Shown: piece by piece, positions 27,784 through 38,573 of the stretch
How the letters are laid out: every line of letters begins with the position of its first letter
How positions within the stretch are numbered: the stretch's first letter is position 1
From: Rhizobium altiplani
GTDB taxonomy: Bacteria > Pseudomonadota > Alphaproteobacteria > Rhizobiales > Rhizobiaceae
Assembly (NCBI RefSeq): GCF_001542405.1
Contig: NZ_LNCD01000078.1
Location: 1-64,000, forward strand
Length of the DNA stretch: 64,000 nucleotides
Reading direction: 5' to 3'
Program-made: the position numbers and the translations under genes
The notes under the pieces: generated by a model
Told to the model about the DNA's origin: nothing
Seen by the model: only the letters and a program-made list of their open reading frames with translations
The model's database searches: none

Positions 27784-28566
27784 TCAGTGGCCGTCGTCCT
27801 GTTGTGATCCGGCGCGGATGGCGGCGAGCACGTCCTTCTGCAGGGCGATGAAGTCCGGCGTGGCGATCATGTCCTGATGCCGTGGCCGGGCGAGGCCGAC
27901 GTGGAAGGTCGCGTTGATGCGGCCGGGATTGATGCTCATGGCGACGATCCGGTCCGAAAGGTAGACGGCCTCCTCGACGTCGTGGGTGACGAAGAGCACG
28001 GTCAGGCGGTGCTCTTCCCAGATCTGGGTCAGAAGCTCCTGCATCTGGTGGCGGGTGAGGGCATCGAGTGCGCCGAACGGCTCGTCCATCAGCAGCATCT
28101 TGGGCCGATAAGACAAGGCCCTAGCGATCGCCACGCGCTGCTTCATGCCGCCGGAGAGTTCGGAGGGAAAGCTGTCGGCGAAGCGACCGAGTTTCACCAA
28201 CTCGATATGGTGGCGCGCGACGTCGCGGCACTCCGCACCCGTGAGCCCCGCGGCGCTCAGCGCGAATTCCACGTTCTGCTGCGCCGTCAGCCAGGGCAGA
28301 AGCGTATAGGATTGGAAGACGACCCCGCGGTCGAGGCCCGGTCCGACGATCGGCGCCCCGTCAGTCAGGAGCACGCCGTCGTCGAAGCCCTGCAGGCCCG
28401 CGACGATCGACAGGAGCGTGCTCTTGCCGCAGCCGGACGCGCCAACCAGTGAGACGAATTCGTTATCGGCCAGTTCCAGGTCGATGTCGCTCAGTGCGTG
28501 CATGCGGTTCTTCTTCGAACCGTACCACTTGTTGAGGGACTGTAGCTTCAGTTTCGGCTCGCTCAT
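27784..28566 (-). CDS. Taurine/sulfonate-type ABC transporter ATPase (TauB-like)
   Basis: A 260-residue ABC domain with Walker A GASGCGKSTLL, Q-loop FQSYTLLPWLTAQQNVEFAL, signature LSGGMKQRVAIARAL, Walker B MLLMDEPFGALDALTR and H-loop FVTHDVEEAVYL. It is of the TauB/SsuB/NrtD group. The start at 28566 (GAGG eight bases before) is preferred to 28584. It begins one base after the permease stop, so it is translated in coupling with it. Last gene of the second cluster. Confidence 0.92.
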   Translation of the reverse strand: MSEPKLKLQSLNKWYGSKKNRMHALSDIDLELADNEFVSLVGASGCGKSTLLSIVAGLQGFDDGVLLTDGAPIVGPGLDRGVVFQSYTLLPWLTAQQNVEFALSAAGLTGAECRDVARHHIELVKLGRFADSFPSELSGGMKQRVAIARALSYRPKMLLMDEPFGALDALTRHQMQELLTQIWEEHRLTVLFVTHDVEEAVYLSDRIVAMSINPGRINATFHVGLARPRHQDMIATPDFIALQKDVLAAIRAGSQQDDGH

Positions 28567-28567
28567 C

Positions 28568-29428
28568 TCAATGCCTCGACGCATAACGGAAGAGGACGCG
28601 CTCCAGCGCCTTCATGCTCTGGTCGGTGATCAGGCCGAGCACGCCAAGCAAAAGGATGTAGCCGATGATCGTCTGCGTCTGGAAATAGCGTTGCGAGACG
28701 ACGATGCGGTATCCCAGCCCCGACGTGGCGGCGACCAGTTCCGCGAGCACCAGCCAGGTCCAGGCCCAGCCGAGGCTGATGCGCAGCGTATCCCAGATGC
28801 CGGGCAGCGACGAGGGCAGCACGATGCGTGTCAGAATGCGCGTTTCCGAGAGGCCGAGCGTGCGCCCGAGCCCGACGAAATCGGGCGGCACGCGCTTGAC
28901 GCAATCCATCACCATCAGCACCTGCTGGAAGAAGGTGCCGATCCAGATGATCACGAATTTCTGGATATCGCCGGTGCCGGCCCACAGGATGGTCAGCGGC
29001 ACGAAGGCTACGACCGGCATGTAGCGCACGAAATCGACGAAGGGTTCGATCGCCGCTTCCCAGGTCTTGAAGCAGCCAATCATGATGCCGATCGGGATCG
29101 CCATCGCCGAGGCGAGCGCGAAGCCGACCGCCATACGGTAAAGGCTGACGCCGGCATCGCTTAAGAGCGTACCGTCCAGCGCCAGTTCCACCATCTTGGA
29201 AAGAACAGCGCCAGGGTGCGGCAGGAAGATCGGCTTGACCCAGCCCGTCCCCGTCGCCGCCCACCACAGCGCAAAGAGCAGCACAAAGACGCAGACTGCA
29301 ATCGCCACGAACGCGTGCGCGCCGAGCGGATCGCCGATGCGGAAGGCGCTCGGCGGTCGGCCGACGCCCGCGCGCGGTTGCGCTCGGGAGCCGCCCTTGG
29401 ATGTGGAGGAGGCTTCGGGGGCAGACAT
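28568..29428 (-). CDS. Taurine/sulfonate-type ABC transporter permease (TauC-like)
   Basis: A 286-residue inner-membrane permease with a Ser/Ala-rich N-terminus and about six hydrophobic helices (AFVAIAVCVFVLLFALWWAA at the first). The ATPase-contacting loop is LGRTLGLSETRILTRIVLPS. The ATG at 29428 is chosen: an upstream TTG at 29488 would overlap the binding-protein gene and has no advantage. The ribosome site is weak. It follows the binding-protein gene by 25 bases. Confidence 0.9.
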   Translation of the reverse strand: MSAPEASSTSKGGSRAQPRAGVGRPPSAFRIGDPLGAHAFVAIAVCVFVLLFALWWAATGTGWVKPIFLPHPGAVLSKMVELALDGTLLSDAGVSLYRMAVGFALASAMAIPIGIMIGCFKTWEAAIEPFVDFVRYMPVVAFVPLTILWAGTGDIQKFVIIWIGTFFQQVLMVMDCVKRVPPDFVGLGRTLGLSETRILTRIVLPSSLPGIWDTLRISLGWAWTWLVLAELVAATSGLGYRIVVSQRYFQTQTIIGYILLLGVLGLITDQSMKALERVLFRYASRH

Positions 29429-29453
29429 GGCTTGTCCGTTTCTTGAAGCGCCG

Positions 29454-30470
29454 CTACTTGTTGGCAGCGTCGACGAAGGAGGGATCAATGATCTTCTCGG
29501 CCGATACGTCGTCGGTCAGAATGCCAGCCTGCTTGGCCGCCTTGAGCACGTCGCCGAAGGTCCTGCTGGTGAAGTCGCCGGCAAAGGCCTTTGCTGCTTC
29601 AGCGGTCGAGTAATACTGCACGCCGTCGAAGGCGGTCGCGAGATCTTGCGGCGAGGCGCCGACTGCCTTGGCGATGATCGTGCGGTCTTCCGCCGTGTTG
29701 GCCTTGTAGTCGGCGAGCGCGGAGTCCCAGGCCTTCAGCATCGCCAGCACTTGGCCGGGCTTCGACTTCAGCACTTCCTCGCGCACCACGAAGACGTCCG
29801 AGACGAGGCCCGGATCCTTGCCGGCCTCGAAGAGCATCTTGATGTTCTTGTCCTGGGCGCGGGCGGCGGAGATATAGGGCTCGTAGGTGACGGCAACGGG
29901 GACGCGGCCGGCAATCAGCGCCGAGCCCGCATCGGCGGCCGGCATCGGCACGCGGGTGATGTCATCGACGGTGAGGCCGTGGCTGGCCAGCGCGTAGTTG
30001 AGGAGGATGTCGCTCGTCGTTCCTTCTTCGAAGGCGATGTTCTTGCCCTTCAGGTCTTCCACGCTCTTGATGTCACCGCCGGCGAGGATCGCGTCGGCCG
30101 AGAGGCTGAAATCGAGGAGCGAGACGATCTTGACCGGCAGGCCTGCGGCGACCATCGCCATGGCGGTGTGGGTGGCGATGTTGGCCGCATCAAGCTGGCC
30201 GCTCGCCAGCGCTGCGTTGATGTCCTTGTCCTCGGTGAAATTGACGATCTGGACGTCTTCGAGGTTCTGCTTCTTGAAGAGATCCTTGGCGGCTGCCACG
30301 TGCCACTGGCCGTAGCCGAGCCAGGGCTCGATGCCGAGCTTGAAGCTGCCAGCCTCCGGCTTGGCTGGAATGTCGGCCGCACCGGCAGGCAGCGCCTGCG
30401 TCAGCAGCCCGACGAGGCCGACGGCGAAGGCGAGGCGTGAGAATTGGTGTCTGATGGACTGGTCTGTCAT
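29454..30470 (-). CDS. Taurine/sulfonate-type ABC transporter binding protein (TauA/SsuA-like)
   Basis: A 338-residue protein with a signal peptide (FAVGLVGLLTQALPAGAAD, cleavage after AGA/AA). The fold has SsuA/TauA features: KLGIEPWLGYGQWHVAAAKD near the start, and LASGQLDAANIATHTAMAMV. GWEPW- or EPWLGY-like motifs are common in nitrate/taurine/ABC anion-binding proteins. GAGGG lies before the start. It is 68 bases downstream of the HisD-fold gene, likely in one operon. The ligand is presumed to be a small anionic or polar compound. Confidence 0.88.
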   Translation of the reverse strand: MTDQSIRHQFSRLAFAVGLVGLLTQALPAGAADIPAKPEAGSFKLGIEPWLGYGQWHVAAAKDLFKKQNLEDVQIVNFTEDKDINAALASGQLDAANIATHTAMAMVAAGLPVKIVSLLDFSLSADAILAGGDIKSVEDLKGKNIAFEEGTTSDILLNYALASHGLTVDDITRVPMPAADAGSALIAGRVPVAVTYEPYISAARAQDKNIKMLFEAGKDPGLVSDVFVVREEVLKSKPGQVLAMLKAWDSALADYKANTAEDRTIIAKAVGASPQDLATAFDGVQYYSTAEAAKAFAGDFTSRTFGDVLKAAKQAGILTDDVSAEKIIDPSFVDAANK

Positions 30471-30538
30471 GGTTACCCTCTCTTTGTCCTTTGAGTTGTT
30501 GATTTCGGCATAATCGGCAACGCCACTGCTGTCTATCT

Positions 30539-31873
30539 TCAGCGCTCGCCATCCCCTCGCAGATAGGCGTCGCGGACCGGCGAGACCGCGTGAGCATGCG
30601 AGGAGAAGCCCTCGTAGACGGCAAGCCGGTGGGCATGTTCGGCAAACTCAGGATATGCCGGCGCGGTGACGTAGCCGATCGAACTGCGCTTGACGAAATC
30701 GGTGACCGAGAGCGGCCCGAAGGTGCGCGCCCAGCGGCTCGTGGGCAACACCGCGTTCGGCCCCAGGCAGAAGTTGGCAATGCTGACAGGCGTGTGGAGG
30801 CCGAGCAGTATTTCGGCGGCCTCGGTGATATGGCCGAGATGCGCGAAGGCGTCGCGCGACAGGATTTCCAGGTGCTCGGGCGCGAAGGCGTTCACGAATT
30901 CGTAGCTCTCTTCGAGCGACGAAGTCAGCACGATGCCGCCGCAGGTGCCCGAGAGGACCGTCCGGGAAAAGGCGACGCGCTGTTCGGTCATCCGCGCCCA
31001 ATGCTGCGGCAGGGCCGCGAGCGCCTCTTCCGCGACGCGGCGACTGTGGGTGACGAGATAGGCGGAGGAGTCCGGCCCATGCTCGGCCTCGATCAAGAGA
31101 TCGAGTGCCGCAAGGCCGCCATGCACGGTATCGTCGGCGAAGATCATGGCTTCCGAGGGACCGGCGGGCAGGCCGGTGTCGATGACGCCGGCAAGGCTGC
31201 GCTTGGCCGCGACCACCCAAGGGCTGCCGGGACCGACGATCTTGAGCGCCGGCTTGATCGTCTCCGTGCCGTAAGCGACGGCGGCAACCGCCTGTGCGCC
31301 GCCGACCTTGTAGACCGTTTCGACGCCGGCAAGGCGGGCGGCCACCAGCGTTGCCGCGTCCACCGTGCCATCAGGTGCCGGTGGCGTGACGATGGCAAGC
31401 TCGGGAACACCTGCGACCACGGCCGGCACCGAAGTCATCATCGTCACCGACGGAAACGAGCCCTTGCCACGCGGCACGTAGAGTGCCACGGACCGGATCG
31501 GCGTAAACCGGTCACCGGCAAAGGCCCCGTTCCGGATTTCCTTCAGCGACATGGCCGGCGGCTTCTGCTCCTCGTGGAAGGAGCGGATGTTCTGGATGCT
31601 GAACTTGATAGAGTCGATGACAGCGTCATCGACGAGCTTGAAGGCGGCGTCGAACTCGGCTTCGCTGACCTTGATGCGATCCTCGGAGATGTCGGCCTTG
31701 TCGAGCTCCCGCCCGAAGCGCGCTACCGCGCGGTCGCCTTCAGCGCGCACCGCCTCAAGGATCGGCCGCACCTTTTCGATGAAACCAGAAATATCGGTCT
31801 CAGATCGGCGCAGGAGATTGGCTTTCGCCTCCGCACTCAGCTTGGCATAGTCGTAAAAGGAAACGTCGCTCAT
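30539..31873 (-). CDS. HisD-fold dehydrogenase, probably not histidinol dehydrogenase (candidate sulfopropanediol type)
   Basis: A 444-residue NAD-dependent alcohol-to-acid dehydrogenase of the HisD family. Catalytic Glu333-His334 in APEHLEI and the C-terminal His426 (SSHAHAV) are kept. Compared with E. coli HisD, zinc-ligand Gln259 is Glu262 (LIEAEHGPDS), zinc-ligand Asp360 is Asn367 (ANFCLGPNAVLPT) and substrate His367 is Ala374. These changes make histidinol an unlikely substrate. HisD-like paralogues with other roles include HpsN, which oxidises (R)-2,3-dihydroxypropane-1-sulfonate to sulfolactate. The taurine-type importer downstream and the SDR upstream fit such a role. Start at 31873, with GAGGG upstream. 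No other his genes are present. Confidence 0.85.
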   Translation of the reverse strand: MSDVSFYDYAKLSAEAKANLLRRSETDISGFIEKVRPILEAVRAEGDRAVARFGRELDKADISEDRIKVSEAEFDAAFKLVDDAVIDSIKFSIQNIRSFHEEQKPPAMSLKEIRNGAFAGDRFTPIRSVALYVPRGKGSFPSVTMMTSVPAVVAGVPELAIVTPPAPDGTVDAATLVAARLAGVETVYKVGGAQAVAAVAYGTETIKPALKIVGPGSPWVVAAKRSLAGVIDTGLPAGPSEAMIFADDTVHGGLAALDLLIEAEHGPDSSAYLVTHSRRVAEEALAALPQHWARMTEQRVAFSRTVLSGTCGGIVLTSSLEESYEFVNAFAPEHLEILSRDAFAHLGHITEAAEILLGLHTPVSIANFCLGPNAVLPTSRWARTFGPLSVTDFVKRSSIGYVTAPAYPEFAEHAHRLAVYEGFSSHAHAVSPVRDAYLRGDGER

Positions 31874-32246
31874 TGCAGGTGCCCTCGTTTGCGCCGGAAA
31901 CGGCGCGGATAGTCCTCGCACGGTTTTGCGCTCATGCGGTCTCTGCGCTTCACCGTAGCCGTGCTTGCGTTTTTATGTACGTACCGCTCGCCATCGGCGC
32001 CTTCAACGCCTTTTTCGCACAGCTGCGAGGTGTTCCATGATCGTCGCCGCAGCCGCCTTGCCCTTCGCACCGGTTTGGCCCGTCCACGGCACTAACATGC
32101 GAAAACACTTATGCAAAAGGCTGCTGCCGGCATTGCCAGGAAGGTAGTCCGATCTTGGGCGGCGGCGCCCGCTACTCATTAGCCGAGCAAGCCGCGTACC
32201 GGTTCAGATAGGGTCGGCCGTAGGGCTGAGTTCTGCGGAAGATCTC
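31874..32246. other. Intergenic region between the SDR and HisD-fold genes
   Basis: 373 bp without a supported gene. It holds a GTACGTAC palindrome near 31977 and two similar tracts ATGCGAAAA / ATGCAAAAG about 32097-32119 that could be regulator sites. A promoter for the HisD-fold and importer genes is expected here. Confidence 0.35.
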
Positions 32247-33017
32247 TCAGATTGACGCCAGGAAACCGCCGTCGACTGGAAGGCAGTGGCCGGTGATGTA
32301 GGCGGACGCGTCGCTGGCGAGGAAGATCACGGCGCCGCCGATGTCGGCGGCTTCGCCGAAGCGGCGTTGCGGGATCCGATCCAGCATGCGCGCCTGCCAG
32401 GCCTCGTCACGATAGAAGTCCTCCGTCATCGCGGTACGGAAATAACCCGGCGCGATCGCGTTGACGCGGATGTTCATTCCCGCCCATTCCGTGGCAAGCG
32501 CCCGCGTCATCCCGAGCAGTCCGGATTTCGATGCCCCGTAGGGCACCGCGGTCGGAATGCCGACGAAGGAAGTTAGTGAGCAGAGATTGACGATGCTGCC
32601 GCCCGAGACTTGCCGCGCCATCTGCCGGGCCGTCGCTTGTGCCCAGAAGAAGGAGCCCTTGAGGTTGGTGTCGATGATCCGATCCCAGAGCTCGCCATGG
32701 ACATCCAGCGACTGGGACACCTGCTCGACGCCGGCGTTGTTGACCAGAATGTCGATATGGCCGGCCGAATCCGCAAAGGCTGACAGGGTCGTTTCGATCG
32801 ACGCGAGGTCGGTCACGTCCTGGGCCGCAATATAACAGCGCCTGCCGCGCGCCTCGATGCGCGCTCTGGTCTCAGCAAGGGCAGCTTCCTCGCGCGCCGT
32901 CACACACAGATCCGCGCCTGCATCGGAAAGCGCCAGCGCGATCGCCTGGCCGAGCCCACGGCTGGCACCGGTCACGACGGCGATACGGCCCTCAAGGCTG
33001 AAAGATGATACGGACAT
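32247..33017 (-). CDS. Short-chain dehydrogenase/reductase, classical
   Basis: A 256-residue Rossmann-fold oxidoreductase with cofactor motif TGASRGLG, NNAG, catalytic Ser-Tyr-Lys in SLTSFVGIPTAVPYGASKSG, and the C-terminal ending GHCLPVDGGFLASI. It should reduce or oxidise a hydroxyl/keto group with NAD(P). AGGGAGC precedes the ATG. It is 373 bases upstream of the HisD-fold gene on the same strand. In dihydroxypropanesulfonate pathways SDR enzymes (HpsO, HpsP) invert the substrate's stereocentre before HpsN acts, so an equivalent job is plausible, but the specificity is not readable from sequence. Confidence 0.9.
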   Translation of the reverse strand: MSVSSFSLEGRIAVVTGASRGLGQAIALALSDAGADLCVTAREEAALAETRARIEARGRRCYIAAQDVTDLASIETTLSAFADSAGHIDILVNNAGVEQVSQSLDVHGELWDRIIDTNLKGSFFWAQATARQMARQVSGGSIVNLCSLTSFVGIPTAVPYGASKSGLLGMTRALATEWAGMNIRVNAIAPGYFRTAMTEDFYRDEAWQARMLDRIPQRRFGEAADIGGAVIFLASDASAYITGHCLPVDGGFLASI

Positions 33018-33233
33018 TGCTGCTCCCTTCGCAAACGGCGCTCTGCGTCGTCCGGCTCAACGCGCCGAAGCAGCCTGTAAAAACGGCGCCATGCAATCAC
33101 CTTTTCGCCGCCATATCCAGTGCGATGCGATCAGCGTGCCATTGTGTCCCGCCGGCATTGAGCGCCGCACACGGTCTGAACAATCTCGGGACCGATGAGT
33201 TTCTTCAAGACAGCGCAACCGATGGAGATCATC

Positions 33234-33716
33234 ATGCCCGGGAAGGACAAGGAACTGTCGCGTGAAGAAGACTATCGCGATTTCGAAGAGCGCAATATCG
33301 ATGAAGGCTGGCCTTATGCCGATAAGGGGCCAAAAGGAGTCGCTTCGGCAAATCGCGCCTATGGTTCAGATGACTCCGGCCGAGACGACAATAGTGGCTT
33401 CCGGGTGGACGGTGTGGACGAGGATGGCAATGAGAATCCTCTCAAGGATTCGCTGCGCCCAGGTATGATCGATCGCGACGACAGCGATGAACTGGAAGCG
33501 AAGGTGACTGAGAACCTCGAGAACATCCCTGACCTTGATATCGACAGTATCGACGTTCATGCGGACGGCCATACCGTGACCCTTGAGGGACAAGTCGAAA
33601 CGATAGGAATGGCACGCAAGGTTGAACTCGCGGCACTCGCTGTCGATGGCGTGCGGCATGTCCGGAACAACATCGAGACAATAGCGGCTGACTCGCATAT
33701 TCCGACTGACGATTGA
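33234..33716 (+). CDS. BON-domain protein with acidic N-terminus
   Basis: A 160-residue protein. The first half is very acidic and polar (DFEERNIDEGWPYADKG, DDSGRDDNSGF), probably disordered. The second half is a BON domain (about residues 87-155) with DLDIDSIDVHADGHTVTLEG, then VETIGMARKVELAALAVDGV and the final VRHVRNNI. BON domains occur in osmotic-shock protein OsmY and bind phospholipid or envelope components. There is no signal peptide, so it is probably cytoplasmic. The ATG at 33234 follows GGAG; the ATG at 33222 is possible. Transcribed alone, towards the DapA-type operon end. Confidence 0.85.
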   Translation: MPGKDKELSREEDYRDFEERNIDEGWPYADKGPKGVASANRAYGSDDSGRDDNSGFRVDGVDEDGNENPLKDSLRPGMIDRDDSDELEAKVTENLENIPDLDIDSIDVHADGHTVTLEGQVETIGMARKVELAALAVDGVRHVRNNIETIAADSHIPTDD

Positions 33717-33837
33717 CGAAATGGCACGGCGAGATCCAGACGGTCGAGCGCTTGCGCTCTTCCGTCAGATGAATTGGCGCCACAGTGCGTAGGGTCCGCG
33801 AAATCCGTCCGGTCCTTGAAGTTGGACCTTCGCATGC

Positions 33838-34766
33838 TCAACGGAAGAGATCGGGCAACTCTGCTCGGGCGATCGCTCGGAGCCGGTCTGCCTCGGCTTT
33901 CTCGATGGAGCGGTATGGCCAGCGCAGCTCCGTTCCGACGGGGCCCCAGCCGCCGATTGCGCAGAGCAGCTTGTCGAGCGCGGCATTCGAATAGCCGTAA
34001 GTTTGGCGGAATGGAACGATGTGGCTGTCCATGAACGCGCAAATCCGCTTCTCGATGGCCAGCGCCGCGTCGATGTCTTCTGCCATCAAATCGGTCCACC
34101 ACTGGGCGCCGCGCGGGCTGAGACAGGCCACGTTGGAAAAGGCGCCGGCGGCAACGCTGTGTTTCATGCCGGTCGCGAGGTGATGGCCGGGAATGAAAAG
34201 TGCGAACTCGTCAAGGTATTCGCGGGCAGCGGCATACCAAGCGGCATCGCCATCGGCGAGCTTGATGCCGACGACGGCAGGCGACGGGCGGCAGATGGCA
34301 GCCAGATCGCGCGGCGACAGTGCCCGCTTGGCATGTGGGGGATTGTAGAGGATCAGGGGGATTGCCTCTGCCTCATTCGCCGCGCGTTTCAGGAAATCGA
34401 TTGCCTCAACATCCGTGACCGGCCACCAGTCCGGCAGAATGACCTGGATCGCCAGCGGCTTCAGAGCGGATGCGCGTGCAACACGCGACAGAGCGATGTG
34501 CGGATCTGGCTGGCAAGCGCCGATCACGAAGGGCATGCCGGCACTCGTGCAACGCTCCGCGAGGGTGATCTGGATCCTCTCGAACTCGGCGTCGGTCTGA
34601 TTGTGGAACTCGCCAGCCGTACCGTTCGAATAGATGCCATCGACCCCGGCTTCGATCAGGATGTCGATCTCTTCGCCGAGTGCCGCGAAATCGATTGCGT
34701 CGTTCCCCATGATCGGCAGGAGAAGGCTCGCCCAATTGCCGGCGATCGAATGTCGTCTCTGCGTCG

Positions 34767-34770
<4 letters not shown>
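33838..34770 (-). CDS. DapA-family aldolase/dehydratase (paralogue 2)
   Basis: A 310-residue TIM-barrel lyase of the dihydrodipicolinate synthase / N-acetylneuraminate lyase superfamily. It has the GxxGE motif GTAGEF (about 50-55), Tyr142 in LILYNPPHA and the Schiff-base Lys170 in VVGIKLADGD. These would cleave or dehydrate a 2-oxo acid. The start is taken as TTG at 34770, since GGGAG lies seven bases before it and the TTGA overlaps the DppF stop; a GTG at 34806 is an alternative. Only 30% or so of residues appear shared with the other DapA-type protein here, so the two likely have different substrates or serial steps. Last gene of the operon. Confidence 0.87.
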
Positions 34771-35735
<965 letters not shown>

Positions 35736-36749
35736 CTAAATCTCCCGCCAGCGAATGCATCGGCTCTTATGAAGCGGTCCGACGGCTTCGAGTGCCGGAA
35801 CCGCTTTCCCGCAGGCCTCGATTGCAAATTGGCAGCGCGGTGCGAAGGCGCAGCCGGAAGGCATGTTCATGAGGCTCGGAACGACACCCGGGATGGCCGC
35901 GAGCTTTTCGCCCGACTGTTTCATCCGGGTCGCATCGCCAAGCCGGGGCATCGAGGCGAGGAGGCCCTTCGTGTACGGGTGCTTTGGATTGCTGAAGACC
36001 TCGCCGACCGGGCCTTCCTCGACGATGCGGCCGGTATACATGACGGCGACGCGATGGGCGATCTGGGCGACGACGCCGAGATTGTGCGTGACGAACAGCA
36101 TGGCCATGCCGCGCTCGCGCTGGAGCTTCAGCAACAGGTCCAGGATCTGCGCCTGGATCGTCACGTCAAGTGCGGTGGTCGGCTCATCTGCAATCAGCAA
36201 GGTTGGATCGCAGGCAAGCGCCATGGCGATCGTCGCACGTTGACGCATGCCGCCGGACAGCTCGTGCGGATACTGGCCAGCCCGACGTTTGGCGTCTGGA
36301 ATCCCGACGCTCTCCAGCAGCGAAAACGCGCTGGCCATCGCGACTCTCCGGCTTGCTCCGCGATGAATGCGAATGGGCTCGGAGATCTGGTCGCCAATCG
36401 TATAGACGGGATTGAGACTGGACATCGGCTCCTGGAAGACCATGCCGATGTCGTCGCCGCGAATGTCGCGCATCTCGTCTTCCGTCAGCGAAACCAGATT
36501 ACACCCGGATCCGTCCTTTCGGCGCAGCCGGATGCTGCCTGCCGCTATCGACCCGATGTTGCGGGTCAGAAGTCGCATGACGGAAAGGCTGGTTACCGAT
36601 TTGCCCGAACCCGATTCTCCCACCAAGGCCACGGTCTCTCCCGCGCCGACGGTCAGGTCGACGTCGTTGACAGCCGTGACATCGCCTCCGCGAATGCGGA
36701 AGATGGTCTTGAGGCCCTGAATGGCGAGGATCGGTTCGGTTGACTGCAT
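35736..36749 (-). CDS. Oligopeptide/dipeptide-type ABC transporter ATPase (DppD-like)
   Basis: A 337-residue ATPase with Walker [14 protein letters not shown]-loop [18 protein letters not shown], signature [15 protein letters not shown], Walker [18 protein letters not shown] and the oligo_HPY tail [12 protein letters not shown], then Cys-rich [16 protein letters not shown]. It forms a heterodimer with the DppF-like protein. The ATG at 36749 has GGTGAT five bases upstream, matching the extended anti-SD; a GTG at 36758 is possible. It lies six bases after the DapA-1 stop. Confidence 0.94.
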   Translation of the reverse strand: MQSTEPILAIQGLKTIFRIRGGDVTAVNDVDLTVGAGETVALVGESGSGKSVTSLSVMRLLTRNIGSIAAGSIRLRRKDGSGCNLVSLTEDEMRDIRGDDIGMVFQEPMSSLNPVYTIGDQISEPIRIHRGASRRVAMASAFSLLESVGIPDAKRRAGQYPHELSGGMRQRATIAMALACDPTLLIADEPTTALDVTIQAQILDLLLKLQRERGMAMLFVTHNLGVVAQIAHRVAVMYTGRIVEEGPVGEVFSNPKHPYTKGLLASMPRLGDATRMKQSGEKLAAIPGVVPSLMNMPSGCAFAPRCQFAIEACGKAVPALEAVGPLHKSRCIRWREI

Positions 36750-36754
36750 GGAGA

Positions 36755-37675
36755 TCACCCGCGAAGCAGACCGGTTGCACGCAGGATCTCGTTGATCCTC
36801 GCTGTTTCAGCTTCGTCGAGCGCTGCTCGCGGGCGCGGCATGACGGCGTTGTCGATGATGCCGAGGCTCTTCATCGCGGTCTTGAAGCCACCGATGCCGG
36901 AGGCGCCGCCGCTGACGCGGCCCTGGGCAACCCAGACGATTTCGAAGAGCCGGCAAAGCCGTTCCTGCTCCTTGCGTGCGGCGACCCAGTCGCCACGCTG
37001 GGCGGCATCCCACAGGCGCACGTAACCATGCGGATCGACGTTGGCGATGCCAGGGACTACGCCGTGGGCGCCCATTAGCAGGGCGTTGTCGACGACAATC
37101 TCCGAGCCGGTCATCAGGAACACGTCCGGCTGATCGGCAAGATCGAGCAGGGCATAGCGGAAGTTGCCGTCATCGCCGCTCGAGTCCTTGAGGCCGATGA
37201 TCGTGCCTTCTCTTGCCAAAGTCACCGTCGTCTGGCGCTGCAGCTTGACGTGAACGCAGACCGGAATGTCGTAGGCGACGAGCGGTACGTCGACGGCGTC
37301 GCGGATAAAGCGGAAATGGTCGAGGATCTCGGCTTGGCTGGTGACAGTATAGAAAGGCGCGGTGGCAACGACGGCGTCGGCGCCGGCACGTTTGGCAACG
37401 TCAGCGTGATGAATGACGCGATCTGTTGTCGGATCGATGACGCCGACGATCAGGGGCACGCGGCCATTCACCACCTTTGCCGAATGCTCGATGATCTCGC
37501 GGCGGGTCTTGTCATCGTGGAAAATCACTTCGCTTGTCGAGCCGAGCACGAAAACACCGTGACAGCCGCCCTCGATGAGGTGCTCCAGGACCCGCGTGTA
37601 GGACGGATAGTCGACCGTGAAATCCGCATTGAGTGGCGTCACGACCGGAGGAATTACACCTTTGAATTTCGTCAT
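36755..37675 (-). CDS. DapA-family aldolase/dehydratase (paralogue 1)
   Basis: A 306-residue lyase of the DHDPS/NAL superfamily. It has [11 protein letters not shown] in the place of the GTTGE signature (Thr/Gly-to-Ser change), Tyr135 in LVAYDIPVC, and the Schiff-base Lys163 in [12 protein letters not shown]. It would act on a 2-oxo acid by retro-aldol cleavage or dehydration. In biosynthetic DapA the loop reads GTTGE, so the GSTSE variant and the peptide-importer context argue for catabolism and against lysine synthesis. It separates the permease and ATPase genes of the importer, so the enzyme and transporter share an operon. Confidence 0.9.
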   Translation of the reverse strand: MTKFKGVIPPVVTPLNADFTVDYPSYTRVLEHLIEGGCHGVFVLGSTSEVIFHDDKTRREIIEHSAKVVNGRVPLIVGVIDPTTDRVIHHADVAKRAGADAVVATAPFYTVTSQAEILDHFRFIRDAVDVPLVAYDIPVCVHVKLQRQTTVTLAREGTIIGLKDSSGDDGNFRYALLDLADQPDVFLMTGSEIVVDNALLMGAHGVVPGIANVDPHGYVRLWDAAQRGDWVAARKEQERLCRLFEIVWVAQGRVSGGASGIGGFKTAMKSLGIIDNAVMPRPRAALDEAETARINEILRATGLLRG

Positions 37676-37695
37676 TGTCTCTTTCTTTCGGATGA

Positions 37696-38571
37696 TCAGT
37701 TTAGTTCAGCACGAGGGTCAAAAGCGTCCCGAAGACCGTCGCCGATGAAGTTGATGGCAAGCACGGCAAGGATGAGCGCCCCACCCGGGAACAGCCATTG
37801 CCAGGGATATTGTTCGAGGACCGCCGTCGACCGGGCAGCATTCAGCATGTTGCCCCAGCTTGCGGCCGGCGGGGCGATGCCGAGGCCAAGGAAGGAAAGT
37901 CCGGCTTCAAGCAGGATGGCGTTGGCAATCTGCAAAGTCGCGTAGACAACAAGGATATCGATCGAATTCGGCAAGCCATGCCGGAAGAGGAGATGCGGCA
38001 GGCCGGCGCCCATTCCCCGAGCGGCGATGACGAAGTCACGCTCACGGAGTTCTAGAAGCCGTGCACGCACCATTCGCGCCAGAAGTGGCCAGGACAGCAA
38101 CGAGATGACGAGTACCGTCGGCCAGATGCCCGTGCCGGCGATGGAGGCGAGCACGAGGAGAAAAATCACCGGCGGCAACGTCATCACGAGGTCGACGAAC
38201 CGCATGCCCACGGCGTCGGCCCAGCGGCCGCCAAGGGCTGAGACAGCACCGAAGAGAAAGCCGATGACGGCCGACATCAGCGTCGACGCAATAGCGACGA
38301 GGAGCGAGATGCGGCCGCCTTCCATGACGCGGGCAAACACATCGCGTCCGACGCCATCGGTACCGAACCAATGTTTCAGGCTTGGGCCCGAGTTCATCGC
38401 CAACAGGTCGATGTCGTTCGGCTTGAAGCTCCACCAAAGGGGATAGGTGAGGATCATCGCCAGGACAGGAACAGCCAGGCAGACACCGAAAACGGCGGCG
38501 CGGTTGATCAGGAAGCGGTCGAGTGCACGGGCGAGGGGGCCGGGACTGCGGCTAGGGGTTCTGGCCAGCAT
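37696..38571 (-). CDS. Dipeptide-type ABC transporter permease (DppC-like)
   Basis: A 291-residue inner-membrane permease. It starts with a cytoplasmic helix and first membrane span ([20 protein letters not shown]) and has five further spans. Near the C-terminus is the ATPase-contact loop [20 protein letters not shown], then [20 protein letters not shown], the conserved DppC signature. It begins two bases after the DppB stop, with AAGGTGG inside the upstream gene serving as ribosome site. Confidence 0.93.
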   Translation of the reverse strand: MLARTPSRSPGPLARALDRFLINRAAVFGVCLAVPVLAMILTYPLWWSFKPNDIDLLAMNSGPSLKHWFGTDGVGRDVFARVMEGGRISLLVAIASTLMSAVIGFLFGAVSALGGRWADAVGMRFVDLVMTLPPVIFLLVLASIAGTGIWPTVLVISLLSWPLLARMVRARLLELRERDFVIAARGMGAGLPHLLFRHGLPNSIDILVVYATLQIANAILLEAGLSFLGLGIAPPAASWGNMLNAARSTAVLEQYPWQWLFPGGALILAVLAINFIGDGLRDAFDPRAELN

Positions 38572-38573
38572 AG

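Noticed and set aside
29196..30440. Long plus-strand ORF across the TauA/TauC-type genes
   Set aside because: A shadow of the minus-strand genes; it lacks a signal or domain.
30539..31873. Histidine biosynthesis gene hisD
   Set aside because: Three substrate- or zinc-site residues differ from HisD and no his genes are close.
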